In this document: piece by piece, positions 1 through 6,934 of the stretch | Layout: each line of letters begins with the position of its first letter | How positions within the stretch are numbered: the first letter of the stretch is position 1 | Source: Eimeria necatrix | Lineage: Eukaryota > Apicomplexa > Conoidasida > Eucoccidiorida > Eimeriidae | Assembly (NCBI RefSeq): GCF_000499385.1 | Contig: NW_013652199.1 | Location: forward strand, 50,001-70,874 | Direction of reading: 5' to 3' | Length of the DNA: 20,874 nucleotides | The notes under the pieces: generated by a model | The model's database searches: none | What the model saw: only the letters and a program-made list of their open reading frames with translations | What the model was told of the DNA's origin: nothing | Position numbers and translations under genes: made by a program

Positions 1-54
1 CGCAAAGAAGAACCAGCTGGCTGCGAGTGCTGCTGCTGCTTCCGCGCTGCTGCC

Positions 55-85
<31 letters not shown>

Positions 86-371
86 CAGCTGCTGCTGCTG
101 CTGCTGCAGCGCGGCGGACTGACTGGTCGATGTTCTGCAGCACGAGCGCAGCAGCTTCCTGGAGTTCTTTGTGGCTGCGGGGGGCCAAATTCTCCCCGTC
201 AATTTGCTGCAGCTGCTGCCCATTTGCTGCAGCATTAGCAGCAAACACTGCAGCATATTCTGGAAACCAGGCGCTGCACTCGTTGCCCCGAAAGTCCACG
301 ATCTGAGGTGTACAGACACCCCAACAGGCCCCACACGCAAGCCGCAACGCTCCGCAACGCCCAACGCCCCA

Positions 372-407
<36 letters not shown>

Positions 408-522
408 CGGCAGCAGCAACAGCAGCAGCAGCAGCACCAACACGAGCAGCATCACCAGCAACAGCAGCAGCAGCAGCAACAGCAGCACCAGGTGCAACAG
501 CAACAACAACAGCAACAGTAGA

Positions 523-582
<60 letters not shown>

Positions 583-723
583 GTCCGTACTGCGAGTTTG
601 GAGAGTCCCTTGAGGTGTTCGATTTCTCGGAGGAAGTTCGAAGGCAAAGTGCTGATGCAATTGTAAGAAAGATCCAGCTGCCGCAAATTCGGCAGCAGCA
701 GCAAACTTTCCAAATTTGCTTCT

Positions 724-763
<40 letters not shown>

Positions 764-1952
764 AACACGCGCTTTGCGCCCTTTACTCCCGCTTATTTGT
801 TCATTTATTTGCAAATATATTTGCAAAGTTATTCGCAATTTAGTTTGAAATTAATTTAAAACTCGTTTAAGATTAATTTAGAATTTGTTGCAATTTATTT
901 GCAAATCCATTTGCTGCTGCATGCACTAATTGGCGTCCACAACCCCACAAACAAACACGCAATACTGCTGCCAGCAGCAGCAGCAGCAGCAGCAGCTGCT
1001 GCTGCTGCTGCTGCTGCTGCTGCACTTGTTGAATCTGCAGAGTACTTTACAAAATGGAAATTTCAAAAAAGAAAATAAAAATAAAAGTGGATTGAAATTA
1101 AATGAATTTGCATTTTATTTATATTTGCATTTTATTTTAAAAAAAAATAAAACAAAAACTTCCTTTAAAGACTTATTCTGCATTCCTTTAAATGCAACTC
1201 TTCCAAAACTTCTCCAAAATTCCACAAAATAAATAAAATCAAATCAAATTAAATCAAATCAAATCAAATCAAATGAAGCAAATAAACATAAATGAGAATA
1301 AATCAAATTAAATCAAATCAAATCAAATCAAATAAACTTAAATCGAAACAAACCAAATCAAATCAAATAAAATCCAACCCAGCAAAACCAAAAAGACAAA
1401 ACAAAACAAACAAACAAAACAAACAAAACAAATAAAACAAATCCAACAAACAAAACAGAACAACTCCACCAAATCCAACAAAAAAAGAAAACAAAAAAGA
1501 AAACAAAAAAGAAAACAAAAAAGAAAAAAGAAAAAGGACCTTTGATTCGGTTGTGGCTGAGGAGAAGTTCCTCGAGGTTGGGGATTCCGTGGAGGTCTGG
1601 GAGAGTTTGGAGTTGGTTTTTGGCTAAGTCCAAAGTGCGGAGGGAAGGAAGCTGCAGACTGACAGTTGTGAGGAGGTTGTTGGCGGCGCGGAGGACGCGG
1701 AGGCGCTTGCAGCCGCGGTGTACAGACACCGCAGCGCCCAAGTCCCGCAAGGCGTTGTTCGAAAGCTCCAAACGCAGCAAATCCGACAGCCGCAGCCGCG
1801 GGTCCAACAGCCCCTTTCCGGGCTCTCCCAAACTCTCGAGACAGAACAAATTTGAAGAGAAGTCCAGCGCCAGGTGCTGCTGCTCGGCCCAGCGAGGGCC
1901 CAGGAACTCCTCGAACACTTCGCCGTCCAGCTGCGAGAACTGCGCGGGCTCT

Positions 1953-1998
<46 letters not shown>

Positions 1999-2020
1999 AT
2001 GATGATGGTGGTGATGCCAT
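1..2020 (-). CDS. Leucine-rich repeat protein (SDS22-like repeats), 3' part beyond window
   Basis: Three exons join with consistent phase: 2020-1540, 721-591 and 302 to the left edge, about 304 codons so far. The start is the ATG at 2020-2018; an in-frame TGA lies 18 bases upstream. The N-terminus is MASPPSSSP followed by about 12 alanines. From about residue 75 come LRR units containing LRLELSNN, LRTLDLAKNQL, LEELLLSHNRIK and, across the first splice, LPNLRQLDLSYN. Exon 3 gives an LRR-cap-like segment (VVDFRGNECSAWF, then LQQIDGE), a helix (KELQEAAALVLQNIDQS) and a poly-Ala tract. LRR proteins of this kind are protein-binding scaffolds; partner and location cannot be told. Intron 1 (1539-722) has an atypical GTCCTT donor and a CTG array running into its TGCAG acceptor. 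Intron 2 (590-303) is mostly CAG/CAA repeat. The LRR identity is solid; the exact orthologue is not known. Confidence 0.82.
29..112. repeat. CTG-rich triplet tract coding poly-Ala in the LRR protein
   Basis: CTG triplets with CCG and TTG interruptions and an internal switch to CAG near 82-90. Read on the minus strand in the LRR frame it is mainly GCA/GCT codons, giving an alanine run interrupted by Thr, then R-K-Q-Q-Q. It is therefore a coding homopolymeric amino-acid repeat, unlike the arrays in the introns. Confidence 0.8.
307..320. other. Inverted-repeat motif GGTGT-ACAG-ACACC, copy 1
   Basis: This is a 14-base near-palindrome with half-sites GGTGT and ACACC around a 4-base spacer. It lies two bases before the CAG acceptor of LRR intron 2 (read on the minus strand). 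Identical at 1717-1730, with relatives at 2280-2291 and 3162-3175. Function unknown. Confidence 0.6.
376..582. repeat. CAG/CAA array filling LRR intron 2
   Basis: About 200 bases of CAG triplets with CAA, CAC and CGG interruptions, entirely inside intron 2 of the LRR gene (590-303). It is open in several frames on both strands (poly-Q, poly-A, poly-S, poly-L, poly-C). Those are artefacts of a triplet repeat and not genes. Confidence 0.9.
725..760. repeat. (CAG)12 array directly abutting the intron 1 acceptor of the LRR gene
   Basis: Twelve perfect CAG units. On the minus strand they read as CTG units ending in TGCAG, and the LRR exon starts directly after at 721. The array thus occupies the position of the polypyrimidine tract. 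Confidence 0.85.
972..1022. repeat. (CAG)8-(CTG)9 inverted triplet repeat
   Basis: Eight CAG units (972-995) are followed without spacer by nine CTG units (996-1022). This makes a perfect self-complementary palindrome of about 48 bases inside LRR intron 1. Confidence 0.9.
1231..1375. repeat. AAATC pentanucleotide microsatellite in LRR intron 1
   Basis: Repeated AAATC units with AAATT, AAATG and AAATA variants and a short interruption near 1276-1300. Intronic; no coding potential. Confidence 0.85.
1379..1537. repeat. A-rich tract with AAACA and GAAAACAAAAAA units
   Basis: Low-complexity A-rich DNA. The part from about 1488 repeats a 12-base GAAAACAAAAAA unit. On the minus strand it is a T-rich stretch starting directly after the GTCC donor of LRR exon 1, so intron 1 begins with polypyrimidine. 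Confidence 0.8.
1717..1730. other. Inverted-repeat motif GGTGT-ACAG-ACACC, copy 2
   Basis: Identical in all 14 bases to the copy at 307-320, but inside LRR exon 1. There it encodes V-S-V-H, lengthening one LRR unit beyond its neighbours. The immediate flanks (GC on both sides) extend the palindrome. Confidence 0.6.
1957..1995. repeat. CTG array coding the N-terminal poly-Ala of the LRR protein
   Basis: An uninterrupted CTG tract that reads as GCA codons on the minus strand, giving about 12 alanines near residues 10-21 of the LRR protein. Confidence 0.85.
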
Positions 2021-2209
2021 TGCGGGAGGGAAGTGGAGTCAAAACTGGTTTAAAAAGCACTAAAAGGGAACAGTATTCGGACAAGTCCCGAGACAAACGA
2101 CCCCGGTTGACCCCCAGCTCGCCGAACTCGCCGGAGCTGCAGCGGCGCGCTGCTGCGGCCGCAGCCCCGCCTTCTGCGAATTAACTGCGGAGGAAATGCG
2201 AAACTCAAA

Positions 2210-2380
2210 ATGACAGAAATTCAAAAAGTGATGGCGGAGAGTCTGCGGCGCGCAGACCCGCGCGGGACGGACGCTCAGCTGTACAGACACCGGGAGGAAC
2301 AGCGAAACCACCAGCCCGGCCTGCCCGCCGAAAACTGCGGGAACTCGCGGGAAATGGAACTCTGGAGGGAAACAAAATAA
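2210..2380 (+). CDS. Possible small protein of 56 residues, divergent from the LRR gene
   Basis: ATG at 2210 (A at -3, a favourable eukaryotic context) to TAA at 2378-2380. The product is 56 residues, charged and non-repetitive: it starts MTEIQKVMAESLRRAD and ends EMELWRETK, with a central AQLYRHREEQ. It starts 190 bases from the LRR start codon on the opposite strand. No family is recognised. The LYR tripeptide alone is not enough to assign the LYR family, whose motif normally sits in a longer helical protein. It could also be a first exon or a chance ORF in a GC-rich promoter region. Part of it (L-Y-R-H-R) is encoded by the TGTACAGACACC motif. Confidence 0.25.
   Translation: MTEIQKVMAESLRRADPRGTDAQLYRHREEQRNHQPGLPAENCGNSREMELWRETK
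2280..2291. other. Partial copy of the inverted-repeat motif (TGTACAGACACC)
   Basis: Twelve bases identical to the motif copies at 307 and 1717. The left half-site is altered (GCTGT instead of GGTGT). Confidence 0.5.
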
Positions 2381-2654
2381 ACAAAGAAATAAAACAAACA
2401 TAAAGGGAGAAGAAAAGGCAGAGAAGAACCCCAATTGCAGCGGCCCTTCCACGAAACGGCGGCTCGCTGGCGGTGGGGCCCCGGCCCAGACCACTGCGGC
2501 CGCCGGACCCCGCCGCTTCTTTTTCGCCGCATTTTCCGCTAAAATACCTTTTTAAAACTCCAAAATAAATTCATTAAAACTTTTAATTCTCCGTTTGCTG
2601 CTTTTTTTCCGCCGGAAAGCTGCAGCGCTGTCGGCAGCAGCCGACACTGCCGTC

Positions 2655-2726
2655 GGGTGTGTAGCTCAATGGTAGAGCGGCTGACTGCAGATCAGCAGGT
2701 TCATGGTTCAATTCCGTGCGCGCCCT
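2655..2726 (+). tRNA. tRNA-Cys (GCA), copy 1
   Basis: A complete cloverleaf: 7-pair acceptor stem GGGTGTG/CGCGCCC with two G-T wobbles, D-arm GCTC/GAGC with a 7-base loop, anticodon stem GCTGA/TCAGC around CTGCAGA (anticodon GCA), 5-base variable loop, and T-arm CATGG/CCGTG around TTCAATT. The base after the acceptor stem is T, the U73 discriminator typical of tRNA-Cys. A-box (TAGCTCAATGG) and B-box (GGTTCAATTCC) are present. There is no intron. A T5 pol III terminator lies at 2730-2734. Confidence 0.97.
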
Positions 2727-2873
2727 CTCTTTTTCTCCCCTTTTTTCTTCTGCAAACAACTTAAAAAGGTTCCTTTTTGAAAATAACTCCTTTTGTTTTC
2801 TTTTTTCTTTCGAAAAAACCCCAAATTGCGCGAGATCGTGCAGCTTTCCGTTTTTGCGCGGAGCAGCAGCTGC

Positions 2874-2945
2874 GGGTGTGTAGCTCAATGGTAGAGCGGC
2901 TGACTGCAGATCAGCAGGTTCATGGTTCAATTCCGTGCGCGCCCT
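2874..2945 (+). tRNA. tRNA-Cys (GCA), copy 2
   Basis: Identical over 72 bases to the copy at 2655 and only 147 bases downstream of it. Flanks differ. The first run of four or more T is the T6 near 2958-2963. Same cloverleaf, GCA anticodon and U73. Confidence 0.97.
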
Positions 2946-2967
2946 TTATTTAATTTCTTTTTTAAAT

Positions 2968-3050
2968 AAATAATAAAAGATATTTCTTTTAAATTAAATA
3001 ATAAAAGATATTTCTTTTAAATTCAAATAATAAAAGGTATTTCTTCTGCT
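2968..3050. repeat. AT-rich 28-29 base tandem repeat, three units
   Basis: Three units starting at 2968, 2996 and 3025, each beginning AAATAATAAAAG and continuing with ATTTCTT. The second is near-identical to the first and the third slightly diverged. The array starts 22 bases after tRNA-Cys copy 2. Confidence 0.85.
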
Positions 3051-3102
3051 TTTTATGCCTTCGCTGCTGCTCCAGTTCAATTCGCTTTCAGCGACGCCCC
3101 GG

Positions 3103-3104
<2 letters not shown>

Positions 3105-3146
<42 letters not shown>
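3105..3146. repeat. (CAG)14 array, intergenic
   Basis: Fourteen perfect CAG units between tRNA copies 2 and 3. No gene is supported on either strand. Confidence 0.9.
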
Positions 3147-3147
<1 letters not shown>

Positions 3148-3161
3148 TCGGCTGCGCGTCT

Positions 3162-3175
3162 GGTGTACGTACACC
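3162..3175. other. Inverted-repeat motif, perfect palindrome GGTGT-ACGT-ACACC
   Basis: Same half-sites and spacing as the copies at 307 and 1717, but with spacer ACGT, making all 14 bases a perfect palindrome. It lies 15 bases after a CAG array. Confidence 0.55.
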
Positions 3176-3843
3176 GCGATGTTTCAGATAAATAACTAAT
3201 CAAAAGAGTTTCTCAAGTTCCTCTTTCACTATTAGTATTTCTTTAGCTTCTGCTGCATGCAACACATCTGCAAAGAGCTCCAGAACAAAAAGGAATTAAA
3301 GATTTATTTTCAAAAACAAAATAAACCATTTTGGCTGCAGCAAATGCGCAAATGCTGCAGCAAAAAAAAAAATAATTTCAAATTAAAATTCTCTTTCTTA
3401 TTTTCTTTTGCTGCAGGAGATGCCCAAGAAACTTTAAAATTAAAACTTTGAAAATAAAAAAAGATTCTTTTTAAAAAGTCAAAAAGCAAAGGAGTTTTAA
3501 AAAGAAAAAATCAAATTCAGAATTTGTTTTACTTAGTTGAACTTTTGGAAATAATTCATATTTGGAATTCATTTTTCTAGCATTAGTTTTTCTTTAACAT
3601 TTATTTTCTTTGCTGCATTTAATTAATTAAAAGTCTTCTTCGGACTTGTCAAAAAACAAACTGGAAAAAGATTTTGAATCAATTTATCTTTTAGTTCTTT
3701 CTTTTTCTGCAACAAATGAAATCAATTTACAATTTAGTTTCCAATTAAAACAAATTTTCTAGTTTGGAAAAAGATCCTTTTCTTTCGTGATAAACTAGGA
3801 GAAGTCTTGTTGAAAATGCAACAAACAAGTCACCAACCAGGTC
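3176..3843. other. AT-rich stretch without a recognisable gene
   Basis: A/T-rich DNA with homopolymer runs and scattered CTGCAG. The only ORFs are short and of AAA/TTT-biased composition. No tRNA, no splice-phased exons and no long tandem repeat were seen. Confidence 0.6.
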
Positions 3844-3892
3844 TTGCTGCTGCTGCTTCTGCTGCTGCTTCTGCTGCTGCTGCTGCTTCTGC

Positions 3893-3966
<74 letters not shown>
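3844..3966. repeat. Long CTG array directly upstream of tRNA-Cys copy 3
   Basis: About 120 bases of CTG triplets: TTCTG-interrupted in the first half, then an uninterrupted run of more than 20 units ending 11 bases before the tRNA start. Frames on both strands read poly-Ala, poly-Ser or poly-Leu. No coding role is supported. Confidence 0.9.
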
Positions 3967-3967
<1 letters not shown>

Positions 3968-3977
3968 GCAGCGCCGC

Positions 3978-4049
3978 GGGTGTGTAGCTCAATGGTAGAG
4001 CGGCTGACTGCAGATCAGCAGGTTCATGGTTCAATTCCGTGCGCGCCCT
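3978..4049 (+). tRNA. tRNA-Cys (GCA), copy 3
   Basis: Identical over 72 bases to copies 1 and 2, with the same fold, GCA anticodon and U73. A T-run directly follows (pol III terminator). The upstream flank is a long CTG array, which shares nothing with the flanks of the other copies. Confidence 0.97.
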
Positions 4050-4239
4050 TTTTCTTGTTTTGAAGAAAAGAATTATTCAAAATATTCTTTTTTTCTTTTT
4101 TTAAAACTTCAAAAAAGTCTTTTTGCTTTTTCTTTTTCCTCTTGAAAAGCTCCCTTCTGTGTAAGAGCTCCACCAAAAAAAAAGAAATTTGCTTTTTTCT
4201 TTTTTTTTGCTCTTGCGACTTTTCTCAGAAGCTCGGCGA

Positions 4240-4320
4240 AAGCAGCAGAGGCAGCAGCAAGCAGCAAGTGCAGCAGCAGGAGCAGCAGCAGCAGCAGCGC
4301 AGCAGCAGCAGCAGCAAGCA
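4240..4320. repeat. CAG-rich degenerate triplet array
   Basis: CAG triplets interrupted by AGG, CAAG and GCG between tRNA copies 3 and 4. It leads into the GCTA tetranucleotide block. No gene supported. Confidence 0.8.
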
Positions 4321-4436
4321 GCCAGGCGGCGCTTTGCTGCTGCCCGCCCGCAGCTAGCGACGCAGCTAGCTGCTGCTGCACGACTCAGCCGCGCAATCAG
4401 ATTCAGCAGAAAACACCCACGGCACCCAGTCGCGCA

Positions 4437-4662
4437 GCTAGCTAGCTAGCTAGCTAGCTGGCTAGCTGGCTAGCTGGCTAGCTAGCTAGCTAGCTAGCTG
4501 GCTGGCTAGCTAGCTGCCTGACTGGTTTACTTGCTGCCTGGCTAGCTGGCTAGTGAGCTGGCTAGCCAGGCCAGGCTAGCTGCCTGGCTAGCAAGCCAGC
4601 TAGCCAGCCAGCTAGCTAGCCAGCTAGCCAGCTAGCTAGCTGGCTAGCTAGCTAGCCAGCCC
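4437..4662. repeat. CTAG/CTGG tetranucleotide block forming a large imperfect inverted repeat
   Basis: About 225 bases of GCTA and GCTG units. The left arm is dominated by GGCTAGCT and the right arm by the complement AGCTAGCC, so the two halves can pair. The centre (about 4511-4575) is less regular. It ends 47 bases before tRNA-Cys copy 4. Confidence 0.85.
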
Positions 4663-4708
4663 GGGACTCCAACAGAAATGGCCCGTTGGCGCTGGCTAGC
4701 TGTCCCAC

Positions 4709-4780
4709 GGGTGTGTAGCTCAATGGTAGAGCGGCCGACTGCAGATCGGCAGGTTCATGGTTCAATTCCGTGCGCGCCCT
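4709..4780 (+). tRNA. tRNA-Cys (GCA), copy 4, with a compensatory stem pair
   Basis: Same 72-base tRNA as the other copies except for two bases: the anticodon stem is GCCGA/TCGGC instead of GCTGA/TCAGC. The third pair has changed from T-A to C-G, so pairing is kept. Anticodon GCA and discriminator T are unchanged. The first T4 run downstream is at 4806-4809, inside a CTG array. Confidence 0.97.
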
Positions 4781-4788
4781 CTCGCTTT

Positions 4789-4807
4789 CCTGCTGCTGCT
4801 GCTGCTT

Positions 4808-4857
<50 letters not shown>
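4789..4857. repeat. CTG array downstream of tRNA-Cys copy 4
   Basis: CTG triplets with one TTTTG interruption at about 4806-4810 that supplies the only nearby T4 run. No coding role is supported. Confidence 0.85.
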
Positions 4858-4858
<1 letters not shown>

Positions 4859-5051
4859 CCCCCCGCAGCTGCTTCTTTCGTAGTCCTCTGCTGAACAACA
4901 ACCTCCGCTGGCGTTTGTCCCTTCCTTTTGCTGCTTGTTCTTTATTGAAGTATTTTCCTTTTTCTTATTTTTCGTTTAAATACAAAATTCCAACTTCTCC
5001 CGTGTCTATCTTAACAGCTTCCCCTTTATCTCAACAGCAAAAGGTCCTTAG

Positions 5052-5120
5052 GCCCTGGGGGCCCCCTTAGGGGCCCCCCTAGGGGCCCCCAGGGGCCCCG
5101 GGGCCCCCGAGGGTCCCCAG
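5052..5120. repeat. GGGGCCCC-type palindromic G/C repeat, block 1
   Basis: Repeated GGGGGCCCCC cores separated by TTA, CTA or CA. Each core is self-complementary. No reading frame of interest. Confidence 0.8.
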
Positions 5121-5165
5121 GACCTCACAGGGGAGGCAGCAGTGCAGGCGCACCGCTGTGGGGAA

Positions 5166-5196
<31 letters not shown>

Positions 5197-5252
5197 GCAG
5201 CAGCTGCAGCAGCAGCAGGCAGCGCTCGTGCTGCTGCTGCTGCTGCTGCTGT
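5166..5252. repeat. CAG array followed by CTG array
   Basis: CAG triplets (5166-5219) switch to CTG triplets (5229-5252), again giving self-complementary halves, here separated by a short GC-rich spacer. Confidence 0.85.
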
Positions 5253-5288
5253 CAGCGAGAGGATTAGCAGAAGTGGTGCCCCTGCTGC

Positions 5289-5450
5289 TAGCCACAAGGG
5301 GGGCCCCTGTGGCTAGCAGCAGCAGGCAGGGGGGCCCCCGGGGGTAGCAGCAGCAGGGGGCAAGGGGGCCCCTGGGGGTAGCAGCAGCAAATAGTGAGTG
5401 GTGTTGCTGCAGCAGCAGCAGAGGGGGCCCCCAAGTTCAACTTGGGGCCT
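5289..5450. repeat. GGGGGCCCC plus TAGCAGCAGCAG composite repeat, block 2
   Basis: Several degenerate units pair a G-run/C-run core with a (G)TAGCAGCAG segment. Related to the block at 5052 but carrying CAG triplets. The last unit ends in CCAAGTTCAACTTGG, a short perfect hairpin. Confidence 0.75.
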
Positions 5451-5459
5451 CTAGCTTTT

Positions 5460-6198
5460 GTCTTAGCAGCAAATGACAGCAGCAAATGAAAAGCTATTTG
5501 AGAAAAAGTTCCTTTTGAGGGTGAGATGGAATTTATTACTTTTTTTTGTGATTTTTCCCCTTTTTATTCTCTTGTGTTCTTTTTGCCACTCTTTTTCTCC
5601 CTTTTTGTCATTTTTTTATCCCTTTTTTGTCTTTATTTTCTCCTTTTTTGTCTGCCCTTTTCTCACAATTTGTTTTCTCTCTTTCTCTGTTTGCTTTTAC
5701 AATAAAATACCTTTTTGTTTCCTAAACGTAACTTTAAGAACTATTGCCACTTGAGCAAGAACTTATTTATTCAACAATCTCTCGAACATAAACTCGAAGT
5801 TTAGAAAAAAAACAAAAACTAATTCCTTTATTTCAAATTCCACTTAAAGGGATTTGCAAAACTTGAAAAGACGCTTTGTAGTAGCGCGAGGCCACTCCAA
5901 AAGCTTTGAGTTTAATAAACAAAACTGAAAAGTAAAAAAATAAAATAAATTAAAGGGAAATTGAAAAACTTGCAAAGACATTTTGTAGGCAGCAGCACGA
6001 GTTGAAGAAACAAAACAAAAAAGGAAGAGAGTGAAAGCAACTGAAAAAAAATGCAGTAGCAGCATGAAGCCAAGAAACAACGATGGAAATGAAGATAACA
6101 GAAACAATTAAAAAAGAATATAATAAAACAACTAAAAAGGAAAATAATGAAACAAATTAAAAAGAATTGCAAAACTTGAAAAGGTATTCTGCTTCCAG
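5460..6198. other. AT-rich stretch without a recognisable gene
   Basis: T-rich on the plus strand to about 5740, then A/purine-rich to 6190. The 17-base word TTGCAAAACTTGAAAAG occurs at 5854-5870 and again at 6167-6183, just before tRNA-Cys copy 5, suggesting local duplication. The ORFs have homopolymer-biased composition. No exon or RNA gene supported. Confidence 0.55.
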
Positions 6199-6270
6199 GG
6201 GTGTGTAGCTCAATGGTAGAGCGGCTGACTGCAGATCAGCAGGTTCATGGTTCAATTCCGTGCGCGCCCT
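6199..6270 (+). tRNA. tRNA-Cys (GCA), copy 5
   Basis: Identical over 72 bases to copies 1-3, with the same fold, anticodon and U73. The nearest downstream T4 run is near 6292, so transcripts would carry a longer trailer than those of copies 1 and 3. Confidence 0.97.
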
Positions 6271-6424
6271 TTGCGAAAAGTTGCTGCAGCATTTTGCAAA
6301 TTCATAAAGTTGAATCAAAAAAGCACCTTTTTGCTGCTCTCCAGCAGCTTTTGCTGCTGCTGCTGCAGCCCCAACAGGCTGCTTTCCAGAAAAGGCTTTT
6401 AAACCTTCTTCAGAGGAGGAAATT

Positions 6425-6474
6425 CATGCATGCAGGAAACGCATGCATGCAAAAAAAGGCATGCATGCATGCAG
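6425..6474. promoter_or_regulatory. Cluster of GCATGCATGC elements
   Basis: Three blocks of overlapping TGCATGC within 50 bases: 6425-6433, 6441-6450 and 6459-6474. TGCATGC-type elements are known promoter motifs in Apicomplexa, bound by some ApiAP2 factors. No coding gene lies near this cluster, so a regulatory role is only a possibility; it may be another simple repeat. Confidence 0.4.
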
Positions 6475-6559
6475 CTGCCACCGCAGCCCCATTTTCTGGC
6501 ATGTAAAATCCCTTCTTATTCTCTCAAAACCCCCGAATTGGAAAAAAGGTCTAATTGCC

Positions 6560-6895
6560 AGCTAGCTGCCAGCTAGCTGCCTCACAAAAGGGCACTGCGG
6601 TCATTCTGCAGAAATCTGTGGTTCACTTCTGTTCAAGTTTATTCAAAAAAGTCATTAGATCGCATTTAGCGCATGCGCTGTGGCTCCAAATTGCTGCTGC
6701 AGCAGCTAGCTGCTGCCCCGCTGCAGCCAAGTCTTGCTGCTTTCTCCTTGGCGGGGTTTTCCCAAGGAGCTTCGCTCTAAGAAGTCCGCCAGGACTTGCA
6801 GTGCTGCAAATGGCTAGCTGCTGCAGCTGGCTAGCTGCTGCCAATGGCTAGCTGCTGCGAATGGCTAGCTAGCGCGCTGCACTCCCAGCTAGCCA
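6560..6895. repeat. Scattered GCTAGCTGC elements between tRNA copies 5 and 6
   Basis: Dispersed AGCTAGCTGC/GGCTAGCTGC words and CTGCTGCAG, similar in unit to the block at 4437-4662 but not continuous. No gene supported. Confidence 0.55.
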
Positions 6896-6934
6896 TTTCT
6901 ACTACACACCCCAGCTGGCCACCCGCTGGCCCGC

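Noticed and set aside
235..838. Long poly-Cys, poly-Leu, poly-Ala and poly-Gln ORFs at the left end
   Set aside because: They are frame shadows of CAG/CTG arrays. The LRR exons on the minus strand explain the coding part and the rest is intron.
1542..2063. Arg-rich plus-strand ORF opposite LRR exon 1
   Set aside because: Antisense shadow of GC-rich LRR coding sequence.
1338..2096. 252-residue minus-strand ORF overlapping the LRR exon
   Set aside because: Ser-, Phe- and Leu-homopolymer composition in another frame; the LRR frame has clear repeats and a good start.
2583..2930. ORFs reading through tRNA-Cys copies (MNHEPADLQSAALPL on one strand, VERLTADQQVHGS on the other)
   Set aside because: The recurring peptides are translations of the tRNA gene itself, present at every copy.
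29..5252. CRISPR array or bacterial-type element suggested by regular repeats
   Set aside because: Repeats are simple triplets without unique spacers of constant size, and the genes are intron-bearing eukaryotic ones.
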